Part shown: piece after piece, positions 34,537 to 45,402 of the stretch
Layout: each line of letters opens with the position of its first letter
Position numbering within the stretch: the first letter of the stretch is position 1
Source: Pocillopora verrucosa
Lineage: Eukaryota; Cnidaria; Anthozoa; Scleractinia; Pocilloporidae
DNA: 64,000 nucleotides
Assembly: GCF_036669915.1 (NCBI RefSeq)
Contig: NC_089314.1
Coordinates: forward strand, 25,665,220-25,729,219
Direction: 5' to 3'
Notes under the pieces: generated by a model
The model's database searches: none
Told to the model about the DNA's origin: nothing
What the model saw: only the letters and a program-made list of their open reading frames with translations
Position numbers and translations under genes: made by a program

Positions 34537-35088
34537 TTAGAAATCCAAGCGAAAATGGGCGCGAATTGGCCGCCCAGATCTAGAAACCGTAATTGAGATA
34601 ATGTCTTTATCCTCTCGGTCAGAAGAATCGTTTTGTGAGTCTGTGTGATATTCGTCTGCATATGTTCGCACCTTAGCAACTGCTACTTCAACAAAGCAGT
34701 CGTCAACAAATGTGACATCTGTCACATTTCCACCTCCTGAAGTAGCTTGAACGGCTCCTTTGTCGCTACTGAGCCCTGCTGGCTGATCTCCATGGTTAAA
34801 ATCGTTCCCTAATTCCGCCAACAAGTCCACTTTGGTGTAATCTTAAGCTTATTACTTCGTGTAGACGGCCGGTGGGAAAGCCCTTGCCTTGTCCGTTGTA
34901 GTTTCCTCCCGAACTGTCCTTTGCCTCAACGGACGATACTTCTCCACAGATTCTTTCATAGCATCTTTGAGTCGCGGGTTGATCTCTTCTGAAGGTAGAG
35001 GTCGCATTAAGTTGACATTTGCAGACTCCGTGCTTGTGTGAGGGACAGGATAGTAGGATTTTTCATGAGTGAACACTTGGCTGCCCAT
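34537..35088 (-). pseudogene. Two unrecognised minus-strand frames
   Basis: 35088-34852 (ATG-started, 78 codons, beginning MGSQVFTHEKSYYPVP, rich in charged and proline residues) looks like genuine coding sequence. After stops, a second frame 34830-34537 ends SRSGRPIRAHFRLDF, a basic tail like that at the ends of some mobile-element polyproteins. The two may be unrelated pieces. The first frame starts 20 bases from the left edge of block C, so the block boundary lies at its 5' side. No domain is recognised. Confidence 0.35.
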
Positions 35089-35107
35089 TTTTGTTCTATT
35101 TCTATTA

Positions 35108-38100
35108 TCTAAATACTTCTAAGCAAACTAAAATGCATTGGTGTCACGCTTACTGTTGTCTCCTTCGCAGCTGTTGCTTGGTCTCGTCACACAACGCCAT
35201 CTATTCCTCTCTGGAGAGAGAACGCGCTTTGCGTGACGAGGCTAAGTAACGGTTGCGAAAGGGAATACGCTTACTGCCGTTCCTTTAACAGTGAGAAGAT
35301 CAAAATTATTCGCCTCGAAAGTATAATTCCACGTACTTTTACCAGGAAAAGCAAACTGAAACTCTGTTGTATCTCCAATATGCCCTAAACAAAGATAAAT
35401 TGCGATCTCGAATAAGTGAAGATACATTTGAGAGTTGTGTGGAAAATTCACTATTAGTAACATTTAGTTCCATGTGAATCTATTTCAGTGGGGTTGGACA
35501 ATGCGGTTATAATACGTGATTAAATTCAGGTTGTTTACAAGGAAATGACACGTAGTGGAGCGAAGGCTAAAGTGGCAAAATGGAATTTGATCGGTGCAAT
35601 AAAATTCAAGCACGTGGAAAATTGGCTAATGTTCATGTGGTGCAATGATTGGGTATGTTCTGACTGGACTTTTCATATTACGTGATGGAATGTAAGTTGT
35701 TTGGCGTGTGCGTTGTGGGTAAAGGAGCGGGAAAACATTTTTTAACTTAGAAATGATGCAAAAAGTTAAATGCGAACCTTTCATATTCCGATAAATCTCG
35801 AAGTTAGTCGACGAGGTTCTCACGAAGGCCACAAACCATTACACTTATCAAATGGGACCAAAATTTCTGGTTACTATCATTCTTTGTGCACAGCTTCCTG
35901 ATTCCATGACATCATTGGCAAGAACAAAATACCCAAACGTTGCGATTGGTGCAAGATATCCAAATGCTATGATATGATTGGTGCGAGAAACATACCCCAA
36001 TGCGGCAATCTGATTGGTGCGAGATACATACGCTAATGCAACGATCTGATTGGTGCGAGCAACATACCACTCTACAAGCTAGCATAGAGTTTTTTTTTTT
36101 TAAGAAAAAAAAAAACTCAAATATGCATTATGGGTACTACTACTTCCTAAATGGATAGGGATAATTAAGAACAAACTAACATCAGAAATAATCGGTTTTA
36201 GCTCCTACCTTCAAGCAAACCCTGCAATGTAGCATATTTGGCCTAACCGAAAGGTGCTAATCCTGTTTACTATATTTAACAGACAAATGATCATTTACTT
36301 CACAGGACATTTACTTTGGATATGAATTCTCGGAAAAAACATTGCATTTTAAGACTAGTGGGGGGGGGACGGGGGGGGGGGTTGTTTTGTTTACAAAGGC
36401 TGATCCCTAATTAATCCCTACCAAGGCAACTAAAACATGATCAAGCTTTGAATAACGATACTGTAAGACTTCCTCTCTTGGATATACAACAGTTAAACTC
36501 GTGCACAATCAAAATATCGTCTTCATACCGAGTACCACTGAAATAACACCACCCCTGTACGTTCCCATAAGTCAAATCAATTGCCAAGTTCGTTTTTCCG
36601 AGAAATCAGACCCAAGTATTTCGCAGCGGCTAAACTGGTTGTTTACATCAAATTGACTTTTAGATAAAGAGAACAGTTGTGGCCTGGAAAACACGAAATG
36701 CAACAAGCCTGGATTGTTCTTCCCCCAAGACTGCATGAAGGCGACGAAACAGTGAAAGTCGAACAGCACCTTGGTAGTGGTGCATTTGGAATGTCTACAA
36801 AGTGAAAGACGAAGCAGGCTCTGAACTCTATGCCTTAAAAGACGTCCTTTGCTTAAACGTTTCACAACGTCTTGATGCAATCCGTGAGGCAGAGACACTG
36901 CACAAAATCTCTCACGAAAACATCATCGCCATAAAGGGAGCAGGTCGGTTCGTCGACAATCAACACAACTTGCACATGTTGATTTTGAATGAGTATTGCG
37001 CGGGTGGAAACTTGAACGAACGACTTGCTCGACCAAGCTCTGAACGAATCAACTGGAAGTGGATGAGTCAAGCTGCTGATGCTGTAGCCTACCTTCACTT
37101 AAACGGCGTGATTCACCGCGACCTAAAACCGGAAAACGTACTTTTGAACAGACGTGGAAATGTTAAACTAGCCGACTTTGGCCTGGCTCGCGAGTATATC
37201 GCACCAAGACGAGTTGACGCGCGAAGAAACGATGGCTCGTGGATGTAAATGTTCGTATAATACTACATGGACTCCGAAGTTGGCACGCTGCACTAGTTAG
37301 CTCCTGAATGTTTCACGGGTCATTACACAGATGAAGCCGATGTCTTTTCCCTTGGCGTGCTGTTTTTTGTCATCTTGGAACGGGATTACGAAGGAAGCAA
37401 CGGAAAAGTGTATTATGATTTATTCAAAAGTATTGGAAAAGTTTGCCTCGGGTTTGCAATGGCAAGGTACAATCCAGAAACTGACGTAGCATTTTCCAGA
37501 CGCGCACAGGGCTCCAGGGATGTGCAGAGGTTAGTCATTGAGGCTTTACAGTACGATCCTGATGATCGAGCGAGCTAAAGACTTAGATCTGGAATGGCTC
37601 TTTAGTCTCTTTAGTGAAGATTCCATTCCAGAATTACCTTGACCTTATCATTAGACAGTCAGCAAACAACACTTTAGTTTCCTAAAACGGTAACCGTGCT
37701 CAATTTATTTTCTGTTCAGACCCTTGTGGTCACAATTTTTTCTACTTCCTAGGTCCAAGAGGTTGCATGTTGTTACTTGGAGCTTGGGCAGCACACATTC
37801 CGTAGGGGCTACATGTCAAAAAAAAAAACCTTGGTGAACAAAACCCACTAAATAACTGAAAAAAATTAATCCTCGTAGATCACAAAAGTCGTCGATGAAA
37901 ACTTACGAAACAATATGTATAAACAAAATTCCAGCATTGTGCAAAAAGTAATGTACACCAAGACTGAATTAGAGGGAGGGAAGTTTAAACGAGTCTTTCT
38001 TTTGTGCAATTACCGTTTTCAAGCAGAGTGAAGTAATCAATAGGTAACCAGGTGATAAGATCTTGTAGGGGAGCAATCGTCGTTTTAAACGAAAGCGTGT

Positions 38101-38795
38101 GGATTGCTCAAGGAACATTTTTTCCAGTGAAATTCGTGCAGGAATTTTTCCCTTAAGAAAAGGGTGAACATGGTTAACAAATGAGCTTTTCCCTCTCGTC
38201 TGCTACCTTTGCATTAACTTTTTTAAAACTATTTTCCATCGCTTAAGTTCAAGTTCTCTGATATTTCCCTTACTACTCCCGAACCTTTTCCACGGTTCAC
38301 CCTAACCTGTTTGCGGTAGATTTTAAAGGAGATGAAGAACGTTCTCATAAATTCACATAATTTGTTACTGTAGAGGTAGCATTACTTTACTGATGTGATA
38401 ACTAAGGCAGCTAAATTTAAGTTAAGGTTACGAAGGTAAACGGAAATGTTCTTTTCAGTCATATGCAGCTTCCATGTATACAAAGTTTGGTAATAAATGG
38501 TCTTCACATTTCGTTTTAGACTATACTGACCTTTTAGATAGAATTATGTTTAGGTGATAATTTTGCTAGTCTTTCCTAGAACTCTTTATGGATTCATTCT
38601 CATAAATGACACAGTCCTTTGTGAGAAACTCGAAAAGGTTTGCAGCACAGACTCAACAATACAAACGTCGACTTCAGTTTTGATAGTAACCTGAATTATT
38701 TTTTAATACAATTTAACAATAGACATCGAGTCGATTGAGTCACGATCTTATGGGAGTTACACCAATACTTTAAACTAATGCATTTGGATTCTATC
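35108..38795 (+). repeat. Duplicated kinase block C
   Basis: Close copy of block A (17848 onwards), including the edge inverted repeat, the CCAAT minisatellite (35911-36075), the interrupted G tract (36360-36381) and a kinase with the same glycine-loop deletion. Downstream it follows block B as far as the 'caatactttaaa' word near 38770. Confidence 0.85.
36698..37640 (+). pseudogene. Kinase copy 6 (block C), frameshifted with nonsense codons
   Basis: Starts MQQAWIVLPP. It carries the same single-G loss in the glycine loop as the block A copy. A 148-codon frame (36802-37248) then covers YALKDVL to DFGLA. Relative to the kinase at 30657, two CAA codons in the activation segment are TAA (37246-37248 and 37258-37260), and the TGG before LAPE is TAG. 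The end is truncated after DPDDRAS. LTEYC has become LNEYC. It is clearly dead. The C-lobe reading frame is recognisable to about 37578. Confidence 0.92.
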
Positions 38796-39694
38796 TACTT
38801 GACAATTTTCAGAACTCATCTGGGACCATTCTGAAAAATACATCATAATAACAGGAAAAACAACTCAAAAAACATAACACAGAGAGCCCAAGTATTCCTG
38901 AGGTTTTATCTGCGAAGTACTGGTATCCAGTCCGGCATGCATTGAGTTATTACTTCATACTAATGAAACCAGGAGCCTACCAGGGTAAGTTCCGTATGTA
39001 AAAAATAAATGCTTTTATTTCTAGCACAATAGCTGTACATTCGTATAACAAAATGGCGCTTTTTCCGGAGTGGAAATCAGAAGGGCAATCAGTAAAGTAG
39101 AATTTTTCCTTAAAATAATTATAATTAAAATTTAAGTAATAGCGATAAGAAGTAACCAATAATATATATAAAAAAGTAAGTATAATATATACAAAAAATT
39201 AAAATTAAAAAAAAAGTGATAATGATAAAAATAATTATTTAAATTTAAATGCCGTAAATTCCACTTAAGCATGATCGAATTCGCTTTGCAGGAAAAAAAA
39301 TCTGATGTTGCTCATTAGGACTGTTGAAAGTATTTCCATGATTTCTTCTGTTATTTATGCATTCCAATATCTTATATTTACTTCTTTATCCTCCAAAGGA
39401 GAGAGCAAGTCTTTATCTACATCCTTTACGGTGTTAATGGTCAAGTGTAGAATCCTTAAACCTCGTAAGTTCCTCTCAGTCTTCTGATATTACACCAATA
39501 CTGTAGTCTTCTTCTTAGATAAAATTTAAAACCAGTGTTCATATCCAATCAATGTACCAACGCACAGTTTTGTACCACATGTCTATACTGAATCATTGAA
39601 GAAATTATAAGCTTTCAGTTTATTCGATAAATTGTCTATCCAATCATACCCACACAGCAATTTCAGCCTCTTTGATCAAATTAATTAAACAGTC
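38796..39694. other. Spacer between block C and kinase 7
   Basis: Very AT-rich, with low-complexity A/T sequence at 39111-39251. TTTATT at 39619-39624 is a plausible polyadenylation signal for the minus-strand kinase. No gene is seen. Confidence 0.5.
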
Positions 39695-40747
39695 CTAACT
39701 AATCAAGCACTTGTTCCTCATTCTCGGCCTACGCACTTTCCTTCCTTTTGAACGCTTGTCGTGGATATGCTCCTCATCAGACCATTGCAGACGGATATTT
39801 GTGGCGATTTCCTCAATTCTGTAGTAAATTTCTTCGGCTCTGGGTCTTTCCTGCGGGACATAATTCAGAGTATCTATTATCAAACCTCGGAATCCATTCT
39901 CCTCGCTCAGCTTGTGATCATGAACGAACTCAGTCATGGCCGCTGGGCCGAGTATTGCCATCGCATACCCGAGGCCAAGTTTTACTCCACCAGAAACCTT
40001 CACGAATGCGCCGTACCATCGCCTCTCGTTAGCCGAGTAAGCGAAGTCTCGCACAAGGATCGCGTTGAATAGAACACCGAGGGAAAAGATGTCTGCTTTC
40101 TCCGTATAGTGACAAGTGAAAACCTCAGGAGCCATCCAATGAGCAGGGCCGGTCCCTGACTGCATGTAATATTGCGCCAACCCACAGTTTGAAGCCGACA
40201 ATGTTTCTACTCTTTTCAACGCAAGAAACTCTCTCGCTAAACCAAAATCACCAAGTTTTAAGTCCTCTCTTGTTGAGTCCGTCAGCATTACGTTGTCTGG
40301 TTTAACATCACGATGAACGATCTGAAGCGAGTGCAAATAGCTCAGCGCACTCGCTATTTGGCTGAGCCATTTGAGAGTTTTCTCCTCGCTGCTTGGCTGC
40401 GACAGCCTGTCGTTTAAATTCCCACCAGAACAGTATTCCGTTAAGATCAGCACGTGAAATCCACCGCGTGAGTCTTCATACTGGTCGGCAGCTATAATTT
40501 TTACAATAAAATCGTGCTTCACACGACGTAGCGTTTCCACTTCGCTGATTGCTTTGCCAATTGAAGCCGAATTCGAACACACTACATCTTTCAATGCATA
40601 AAAGACAGTTTCACTCGCAAGTAAGTCTCTTGCCTTGAAGACCACGCCAAAAGCTCCGCTACCAAGCTTATTTTGTATCTCGAGTTCGATCCCTTCTACG
40701 ACAAGAACCTGACCGACAGGGAACGAGGACACAATGCGAGAAGACAT
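39695..40747 (-). CDS. Kinase copy 7, intact STK35/PDIK1L-like Ser/Thr kinase
   Basis: A 350-residue single-exon kinase, the only array member on the minus strand. ATG start (MSSRIVSSFP). Motifs: GSGAFGVV (29-36), Lys53, helix-C Glu69, LTEYCSGG (102-109), HRDVKPDN (145-152), DFG (167-169), MAPE (205-208), HYTEKADIFSLG. All catalytic residues are present. The activation segment includes QYYMQSGTG. It is diverged from the plus-strand group and has a unique basic tail (DKRSKGRKVRRPRMRNK, about 329-345) that could be a nuclear localisation signal. Polyadenylation signal at 39624-39619, about 70 bases after the stop. Likely an older lineage at the array edge. Confidence 0.95.
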   Translation of the reverse strand: MSSRIVSSFPVGQVLVVEGIELEIQNKLGSGAFGVVFKARDLLASETVFYALKDVVCSNSASIGKAISEVETLRRVKHDFIVKIIAADQYEDSRGGFHVLILTEYCSGGNLNDRLSQPSSEEKTLKWLSQIASALSYLHSLQIVHRDVKPDNVMLTDSTREDLKLGDFGLAREFLALKRVETLSASNCGLAQYYMQSGTGPAHWMAPEVFTCHYTEKADIFSLGVLFNAILVRDFAYSANERRWYGAFVKVSGGVKLGLGYAMAILGPAAMTEFVHDHKLSEENGFRGLIIDTLNYVPQERPRAEEIYYRIEEIATNIRLQWSDEEHIHDKRSKGRKVRRPRMRNKCLIS

Positions 40748-43320
40748 AGTTTTGTTTCAGGCACTTGACTGCGAGCGAAATGTTCTAAAACCATTGAAAA
40801 ATTCAATATCGCTTAAGAAGTTTATTATTAGTTAATCCAATATAACAGGCCTGTTTATTTCGAACACAAAAGAGATATTTAACTTCGCTGTTAAAAAGCA
40901 GAAGTAATATCACCGGTGTTTAAGAAAAATCAAGAAAAAGGTGTTACGAACCACAAACAAAGCACATGGAAAGTTACCTTACCAAAAATACACTCAGGAA
41001 ACTTTCATTCGTTTTCTCAGTAAAACTGAATAAATTTTCACAAAACTTAACTTGCATGTAACACAATTTTTAAAGGTAAATCATCACTACAAAATGATCA
41101 AGAATTTGGCAAATTCGGAAAACAATCCTAAACAAAATTACAATTTCGACCACGTTTTCGATTCTGCCCAATTCAACATCTTTATATGACGCTCTTGAAA
41201 AATCGCTTGAATATATGCAATATTAAGAGTGAAAACCTAAAATAATAAAAGCATAATTTAAATTTTTCTGTCGTCTTTAAAGCTTTAACAAGATAGTGCG
41301 ATTTACTGAAGCTTTTTCTTGTAATTTACATCACAAATAGTCTCCAAACGCTCCTCATTTCCTAACTGGTACCCAAGGCATTAGCGCGCGAATTTCAAGA
41401 AGACTGGTGCTACTCGCGCGGGAATTACAATGTGACGTCACCTTAGAAACAACAGGGCAGATTTGGGCAAGACTGAGCCGGCAAACGCATAAAATGTCTA
41501 CACCACGAGGTAATTTAACGGCCGTTAAAATTACGATCTAAATCTTAATCTTGTTACATTCTTAGGGATTATCTAGGTTCGATTTGTGTCAGATATACTA
41601 AAGTTCTAATTTCTTTACGTCAGGTGGTGAAGTCCGATGTCAAACAACTCACGTGCGATCACAACTGGATCTGTCAACATTGCTATAAATTCAAATAACG
41701 TACACGCGATTTTCATCACTCACGAGATCATGTTTCGCTGGTGACCCAAGCAAACCGATTCCTTCCGTCGAAGTACGTTCAAAACAAAGATCAACCCACG
41801 CAATTTGACAAGCCATGTGCGTTTGCGGGTGTCACATTGAAGGACCATCATTTAAATGCCTCTGATCACTGTCTCGGATTTTCATTCCACTTCTACTTCA
41901 ATATTTATTTCGTGAAATACGGATCACTTCAAGTGATTCCATTCATATGATAACTTTTAGAGACAGCCTATCAAGGAAAAAAAAACCTGCCGAGTTAATC
42001 ATATTCTAAACAGGTTCCATGAACTCTAATTATAGACCTCACACAATCTATAAAGCCTACAAACACGCGTAAGACGATCTTTTATTTAAAAATTTTCTGG
42101 TAATTTTCCCGCCGAATAAAACAGACTAAACCGTGACCTTTTAAGGTAACAACTAAGTTCAAGTTTTTTACATAAATTGTTTACGAACAATCAATTCCTT
42201 TTGGTACCGGAGCGGGTTAAACGCTGACTCACGCTGTTGAAAAATCGCTTAAAATGGCTATAATTAAAAGGAGGGAGACGAATGAATTAATGTTGTTGTC
42301 TACGTTATGTTAGTATTTCCATTTTTTTTATTTATTCTTGGGAAATTGCTCCATTTCGTTTACGGTAATTCAAATTATACAAGGAGTCTCCTAATTCGGG
42401 AAAATGACGAAATTATTGCAACAACATTGTTGCATTAATAACAAACTAGTTTGATTTCTCTTGCACTTGAAACAAATAATTTTCACAGGTTTTCACACAA
42501 AATCCCTCAGACTTTACAAAAATGCCACTCATTGCGGCCAAGAAAACAATTTACGATCTCTTGTCACGATTTAGAGCTAAATTGCTGTTTTGTTTGGGGA
42601 TGACGCGGTGAATTTTGACAACCACAAAGCACTTTAAACATAAATGAAATTCAATTTAACTCAGTGTAACGGATCGAGTTCATTTGAATAATATGATTAT
42701 TGTATCACGGCTATATTTAAAACTGCCGTCCACGAACAGACAATTAGAGGGTACAGTTATGTAGAGGGTATATCCAATCATTGCTATTGACAATTAGTAA
42801 GTTGGAAAGGTAAACGCATTTCATGGTGACGTGTCAGATTTTTACGCTCTATAGATCACAAAGCAAAATCTACGCTTTTGTTTTGATTTTCACCAGATCG
42901 ATCGTGCTAGTCTATGGAAGGTCTAAAAATTACTCCCTTTCATTTACGCTCGTCGTCAAAAACCTTGCAAGTATCTGGTTTTAACCACATAGAAAACAAT
43001 GACCTTGTTTCAGATTAAACACACTTTTTCAGAAGCTTGATTCGACGTAAAATAAATGTTGGATAATACAAATATCGTTATGAGCTACAAACAAAGTTCA
43101 GCTCTTGCTTTGTTTCATTCGATCCGAAATGAAGTCAAAATTTACTAGCCATATTGTTGAATCGCCAGAAATAAAAAAAATTCCGCATAATTTAAGAGTT
43201 TTTCGTGCAATAAACCAAAAGCCTGGTCGACTTGACTTGTCACGATAGCTAGTAGGGGATTCCCCGTTCGTCATTGACCCTCAACGTCGTCTTGGCAACC
43301 GCCCGGACATGTCCCCCGTT
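40748..43320. other. Upstream regions of kinase 7 and the Maf gene
   Basis: Mostly AT-rich. A palindromic CRE (TGACGTCA, 41433-41440) lies in a CpG-richer patch (41380-41480). Just after it, an ATG followed within 16 bases by a splice-donor-like sequence at 41510 hints at a tiny first exon, but no convincing downstream exon was found. Confidence 0.4.
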
Positions 43321-43329
43321 ACGGTCTGT

Positions 43330-43390
43330 GATTGGTCAGATAACGATCAACTTTTTTTTGGCAACATTACATCATCACATAAATAAAAGC
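43330..43390 (+). promoter_or_regulatory. Probable core promoter of the Maf-type gene
   Basis: An inverted CCAAT box (ATTGGTCA near 43332) and a TATA-like box (TAAATAAAA at 43380-43388) stand in order. They would place the transcription start near 43410-43420 and leave a 5' leader of about 280 bases with several short upstream ATGs. Confidence 0.5.
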
Positions 43391-43694
43391 TACGAGCAAG
43401 CATGGTGCAATCATGAACCCCTCTTACACTGGTTTTAACCGGTCGCTTGGGTGAAAGTACCTCACTTTATCTCCAGCAATCGAAGGGATAGCACGTGTTT
43501 TGATTAAGTCTTCACTTTATACCCGCGAACAAATTTCAGTCCTCCATCTTATCTTCTATTTCGAAGGCTTCGACGCTGATTCAAAGTAAATCAAGCACTG
43601 TCAGTACACAGGTGATCCTGTTGTTTCGTTCTCATCTGATTTGAAAGCCGCTCATCCCACAGAATTTTACACTCCCAATAACAGTCTTACCAAG

Positions 43695-44366
43695 ATGATG
43701 CCTACGAACGACAGCAACGATATCTCAAAGCTGAGTTTCACTGGCGATTCATTGTTGAGCGACCTTGATCTCTCGAATTTAGAGCAGATCCAGCAGTTCT
43801 GGTTTATTCCTGCAGAGGGAAAGGAGGAACCCGCGCAAAGTGTTCCAGACACCACCCTGGACTTAGATGAAATGCCCGCCTGGCTGAGCGAGGCTTATTC
43901 ATCGCGCAATTTTCCAGAGGACGATGTAGCCTCAGAGATATCAAATCCAAGCCCATCTCCATCTGAGTGCAGTTCTACGAGCACAGGATACTTTTTCAGC
44001 ACTGAAATGAGCGCTAAAGAAGCTCTGTTTACAGAGAAAGAGCTACGAGAGCTCTCTGTCAAAGAAATCAACAATCTTTTGAGAAGTAGAGGGCTTTCGA
44101 AGGAAGAAATCGCTCGGGTAAAACAAAGGCGAAGGACATTGAAAAACCGAGGCTATGCCCAGCATTCAAGGATGCGAAGAATCGAGACCAAGAATAACTT
44201 GGAAGTCGAGCGAGACAGTCTTCAAAAAGAGCTAGAAGGCCTAAAACAACAGGTAGCTACAGCTCTCCGCGAGCGAGACTTCTTCAAGAACAAATATGTA
44301 AAGCTCCTGTCACATGTAAATAAGCTGCCAGGAAAGGTACTGAAGATCAATCCATTGGAAAAGTGA
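43695..44366 (+). CDS. Maf-type bZIP transcription factor
   Basis: A 223-residue single-exon protein. The open frame extends upstream from a TTG, but the first ATG is here (MMPTND). The N-terminus is acidic and serine-rich (activation-type; [12 protein letters not shown] at 55-66). Residues 112-142 form the Maf extended homology region ([19 protein letters not shown]...[12 protein letters not shown] over two parts). The basic region [18 protein letters not shown] (145-162) follows, then a heptad zipper (about 168-205). The extended homology region and NRGYAQ define the Maf family, which binds MARE sites as dimers in the nucleus. The usual NRGYAQSCR reads NRGYAQHSR. The length and acidic N-terminus are more like large Maf/NRL than small Maf. 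A polyadenylation signal is at 45133-45138. Confidence 0.92.
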   Translation: MMPTNDSNDISKLSFTGDSLLSDLDLSNLEQIQQFWFIPAEGKEEPAQSVPDTTLDLDEMPAWLSEAYSSRNFPEDDVASEISNPSPSPSECSSTSTGYFFSTEMSAKEALFTEKELRELSVKEINNLLRSRGLSKEEIARVKQRRRTLKNRGYAQHSRMRRIETKNNLEVERDSLQKELEGLKQQVATALRERDFFKNKYVKLLSHVNKLPGKVLKINPLEK

Positions 44367-45188
44367 ACTCAGGGACTTAGGAAAACTTGAATTCAAATAC
44401 TTTGGACACGTACAAGTGCTTGCTCCGAAAGCATTGGGCCATGATCGACAACGAGTTTGACTGTTTTCACCGGACAAATTAAGTTTTCTTAGCAATATCC
44501 TAGCTTTGAACCCGTGAATTTAACATTGATGTTTGCTTGTTGTTATCTTAGAGAGTTTTTTAGCCTTCCTTGGCAATTTAGCTCGATAGTTAATGAGATG
44601 GTTTGAAACTACCAAAACGTCGAAGAACGTTTTCGAATGTTGCGTGACGTAATGAGTTATTTTTATTTATGAAGTAAGCCGCTGACATAGGCCAATCTAA
44701 TGTACGGGCGGCTTGTGTACATAAATGGTTATTCTTTCTAGACCAATACAAAAGAAGGAAGGAAAACAAAATCCCAACAAAACCAAAAATACAGAAATAA
44801 CATTTGAAAAAAATGTTGGAAATGTTATCTAATTAAAAAAAAAAAAAAGATGTAACTAGTTTCATTGTATACCCTCCACAAGTTGATGTGAATTTTTGGC
44901 AATATTAAGGGAAGTATTTTTCCAGTACCTCAGCCAAAGCAACAGTTTTTGTCAAGTAGTGTATAGTGAAAAAAAAGGAAAAACATTTTTTGATATGTTA
45001 TGTAAATACATTAACAAATTGGACAGGCTGCTATGACAGTCAGACTCTAGTTTTTCCATTACCTGGTAGTGAAGAAACATTTTCTAAGATTCTTTGGTGT
45101 TTTGTCTAAAGCTGTGTAACATTTTATGTTGAAATAAAATCCATGTTGTAACTTATCCTTTTGACTTTATGTTATTGTTATAACTTAA

Positions 45189-45402
45189 CCCTTCACATTC
45201 TAACATCAGAATACATATTCTCCATGCTGTTCTCTGTATATTTTTCCTATGGTGCATGCAAGGAGAAATTATTTAAAAATCAAGAACTTCTTGATTTGGT
45301 GATCAATTTCTGAATTCTCATGACCTTAATGAGAAATTCTGGGGTGATATTGGAAGGAGAAATCAGATGCTAGTCACCCTTAGAGGCTAAAAGATTAACA
45401 CC
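45189..45402 (+). repeat. Dispersed ~210-base repeat, copy 1
   Basis: Same family as 47547-47761 (minus strand) and 62998-63195 (plus). Shared words include 'aaggagaa', 'ttggtgatca', 'gaccttaat' and 'tagtcac'. It ends in a GGTTAA-like word. Confidence 0.7.

Noticed and set aside
41494-41700. Two-exon mini-gene starting MSTPRG
   Set aside because: The joined frame ends after some 26 codons, and the second exon is not supported by a good acceptor or by similarity.
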